Positions 21,750 through 22,419 of a stretch of DNA of 22,419 nt are shown piece by piece. This stretch comes from Actinomycetota bacterium. GTDB lineage: Bacteria; Actinomycetota; Acidimicrobiia; Acidimicrobiales; Acidimicrobiaceae. Numbering within the stretch: position 1 is the first letter of the stretch; the number at the start of each line of letters is the position of its first letter. The notes beneath the pieces are model-generated. The model was not told the DNA's origin. It worked only from the letters and a program-made list of their open reading frames with translations, and searched no databases. The stretch lies in assembly GCA_027318945.1 (NCBI GenBank), contig DAHVOF010000230.1, positions 1 to 22,419 on the forward strand. Direction: 5' to 3'. The position numbers were made by a program, and so were the translations under genes.

Positions 21750-21914
21750 ATGGAACAACCGGAAGGAGTCCTTCATCTGCGGGACGAGGCGCGTGCGACC
21801 GATCTCCGGTCTAGTCCGTCCCAGCTACTACAGGAAAGCGCAGCCACTGAAGACGCCAAAGGATCCAATGAGCAGACCCTAAAGCTGCTGAACGTCGAAA
21901 GATGGGTGCTCTGA
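21750..21914 (+). CDS. Possible 54-aa hydrophilic protein
   Basis: ATG at 21750, six bases after the flavoprotein stop, opens 54 codons to TGA at 21912-21914. The product is acidic and hydrophilic (MEQPEGVLHLRDEARATDL...), has a composition like real protein and has no Cys. There is no obvious ribosome site, though the close stop-start spacing could allow re-initiation. Its last 36 bases overlap the tail of the convergent kinase gene. It may be a small downstream gene or chance. No family was recognised. Confidence 0.3.
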   Translation: MEQPEGVLHLRDEARATDLRSSPSQLLQESAATEDAKGSNEQTLKLLNVERWVL

Positions 21915-22419
21915 ATATACCTCGCTGCGCGTGATCGGTATCGAAGCCCAAACCGTTGTCCCACCGTCCACCGAGGAACTCAGGTCCAGTCGCCCCCCCA
22001 GAAGACGAGCTCTTTCTCTCATCCCCACCACACCAAGATGCTCCCCCGCATGCTCGTCCAGCTCCGCGGGTTCAAAGCCGCGACCATTGTCCTTTATCAC
22101 AAGTTCAAGCATGCTCTCCCCAAAGTGCACCCCCACCGAAACGGCCGTAGCCTCGGCATGGCGGGCAATGTTACCCGTGGACTCTTGGACGATGCGAAAT
22201 GCGCCAAGCTCAACTTCGGAAGGCAGGCGGAAAGTGGTTCCAGTCACGTCAAGTGTTAGCAGCAGGCCCGTCTGGTCTTCAAGATCTGCGCAAAGGCTCT
22301 TTAAAGCGGGGACTAAGCCCAGCTGGTCCAGGGCGGGCGGCCTCAATCCCGTCGCAATCGCTCGAAGACCGGTGGCAGCGTCCAGCACATGCTGCCGCAG
22401 CTCCAGCAGGATTGCCTCC
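21879..22419 (-). CDS. Sensor histidine kinase, NarL/DegS-type, C-terminal part (cut by window end)
   Basis: The frame stays open to the right edge, so the gene begins outside the window; about 180 residues of the C-terminus are visible. TGLRPPALDQLGLVPALKSL is the end of the HisKA_3 dimerisation region. The HATPase domain follows with the N-box FRIVQESTGNIARHA, the G1 box DNGRGF and the G2 box LGVVGMRERARLLGG, ending in the GGTTVWASIPI strand. The phospho-accepting His and the sensor domain lie beyond the edge. Such kinases work with a LuxR/NarL-type response regulator, which is not seen in the window. A GTG near 22388 is an internal codon, not the start. It converges with the PreT-like gene. 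A signal or target cannot be read from this fragment. Confidence 0.9.
   Translation of the reverse strand, partial: EAILLELRQHVLDAATGLRAIATGLRPPALDQLGLVPALKSLCADLEDQTGLLLTLDVTGTTFRLPSEVELGAFRIVQESTGNIARHAEATAVSVGVHFGESMLELVIKDNGRGFEPAELDEHAGEHLGVVGMRERARLLGGRLDLSSSVDGGTTVWASIPITRSEVYSEHPSFDVQQL

Noticed and set aside
1..22419. Mobile elements, CRISPR arrays, tRNA or rRNA genes
   Set aside because: No transposase or integrase, regularly spaced repeat array, or cloverleaf/ribosomal RNA sequence was seen when reading both strands. A tRNA scan would confirm this.

Overview
The window looks like a chromosomal stretch of an actinobacterium with moderate GC content. The secreted proteins are lipoproteins with Ser/Thr/Ala-rich linkers after the lipobox Cys. 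Ribosome sites are mostly good GGAGG types and operons are tight. The mix of a large catabolic operon with an NrfD/ferredoxin/cupredoxin respiratory set would suit Acidimicrobiia or a similar deep-branching actinobacterial group, but this is inference without a search. No transposase, integrase, tRNA, rRNA or CRISPR array was seen.

Layout. (1) 1-3253, plus strand: a leader region with a 44-codon ORF, a UbiD-family prFMN decarboxylase, a gap with two hairpins, and a TSUP (TauE/SafE) permease. (2) 3297-11547, minus strand: a probable seven-gene catabolic operon read as substrate-binding lipoprotein, benzoylformate-decarboxylase-like ThDP enzyme, family III CoA-transferase, HMG-CoA-lyase-like enzyme, aconitase-type large and small subunits, and a cytochrome P450. 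Several junctions overlap or nearly abut. (3) 11743-14257, minus strand: an unknown small protein and an acetyl-CoA synthetase with a readable promoter. (4) 14505-19716, minus strand: two paralogous cupredoxin lipoproteins, a Tat-exported four-cluster ferredoxin, a ten-helix NrfD/ActC-type membrane protein, a signal-peptide/Ig-like/one-helix protein and a third cupredoxin. (5) 19717-20429: a non-coding region with clustered GTAAT/ATTAC half-sites. (6) 20430-22419: a PreT/GltD-like flavoprotein (plus), a possible 54-aa ORF, and the C-terminal part of a NarL-type histidine kinase (minus) cut by the window end.

How the genes may work together. In region 2 the order of chemistries suggests hydration/isomerisation of an unsaturated or 2-substituted dicarboxylate, CoA transfer, retro-Claisen cleavage to acetyl-CoA (or another acyl-CoA) plus a 2-oxo acid, then ThDP-dependent decarboxylation to an aldehyde. 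The P450 and perhaps UbiD would prepare the substrate, and the acetyl-CoA synthetase could recover free acetate. In region 4 the membrane and ferredoxin subunits match the ActC and ferredoxin parts of Alternative Complex III. No molybdopterin-like ActB domain, cytochrome c subunit or ActF is present, and three copper-type proteins sit where the cytochromes would be. This is the most unusual part of the window: a candidate minimal quinol:cupredoxin oxidoreductase. Its cupredoxins keep the CuA-like Cys-x3-Cys but lack the usual second His.
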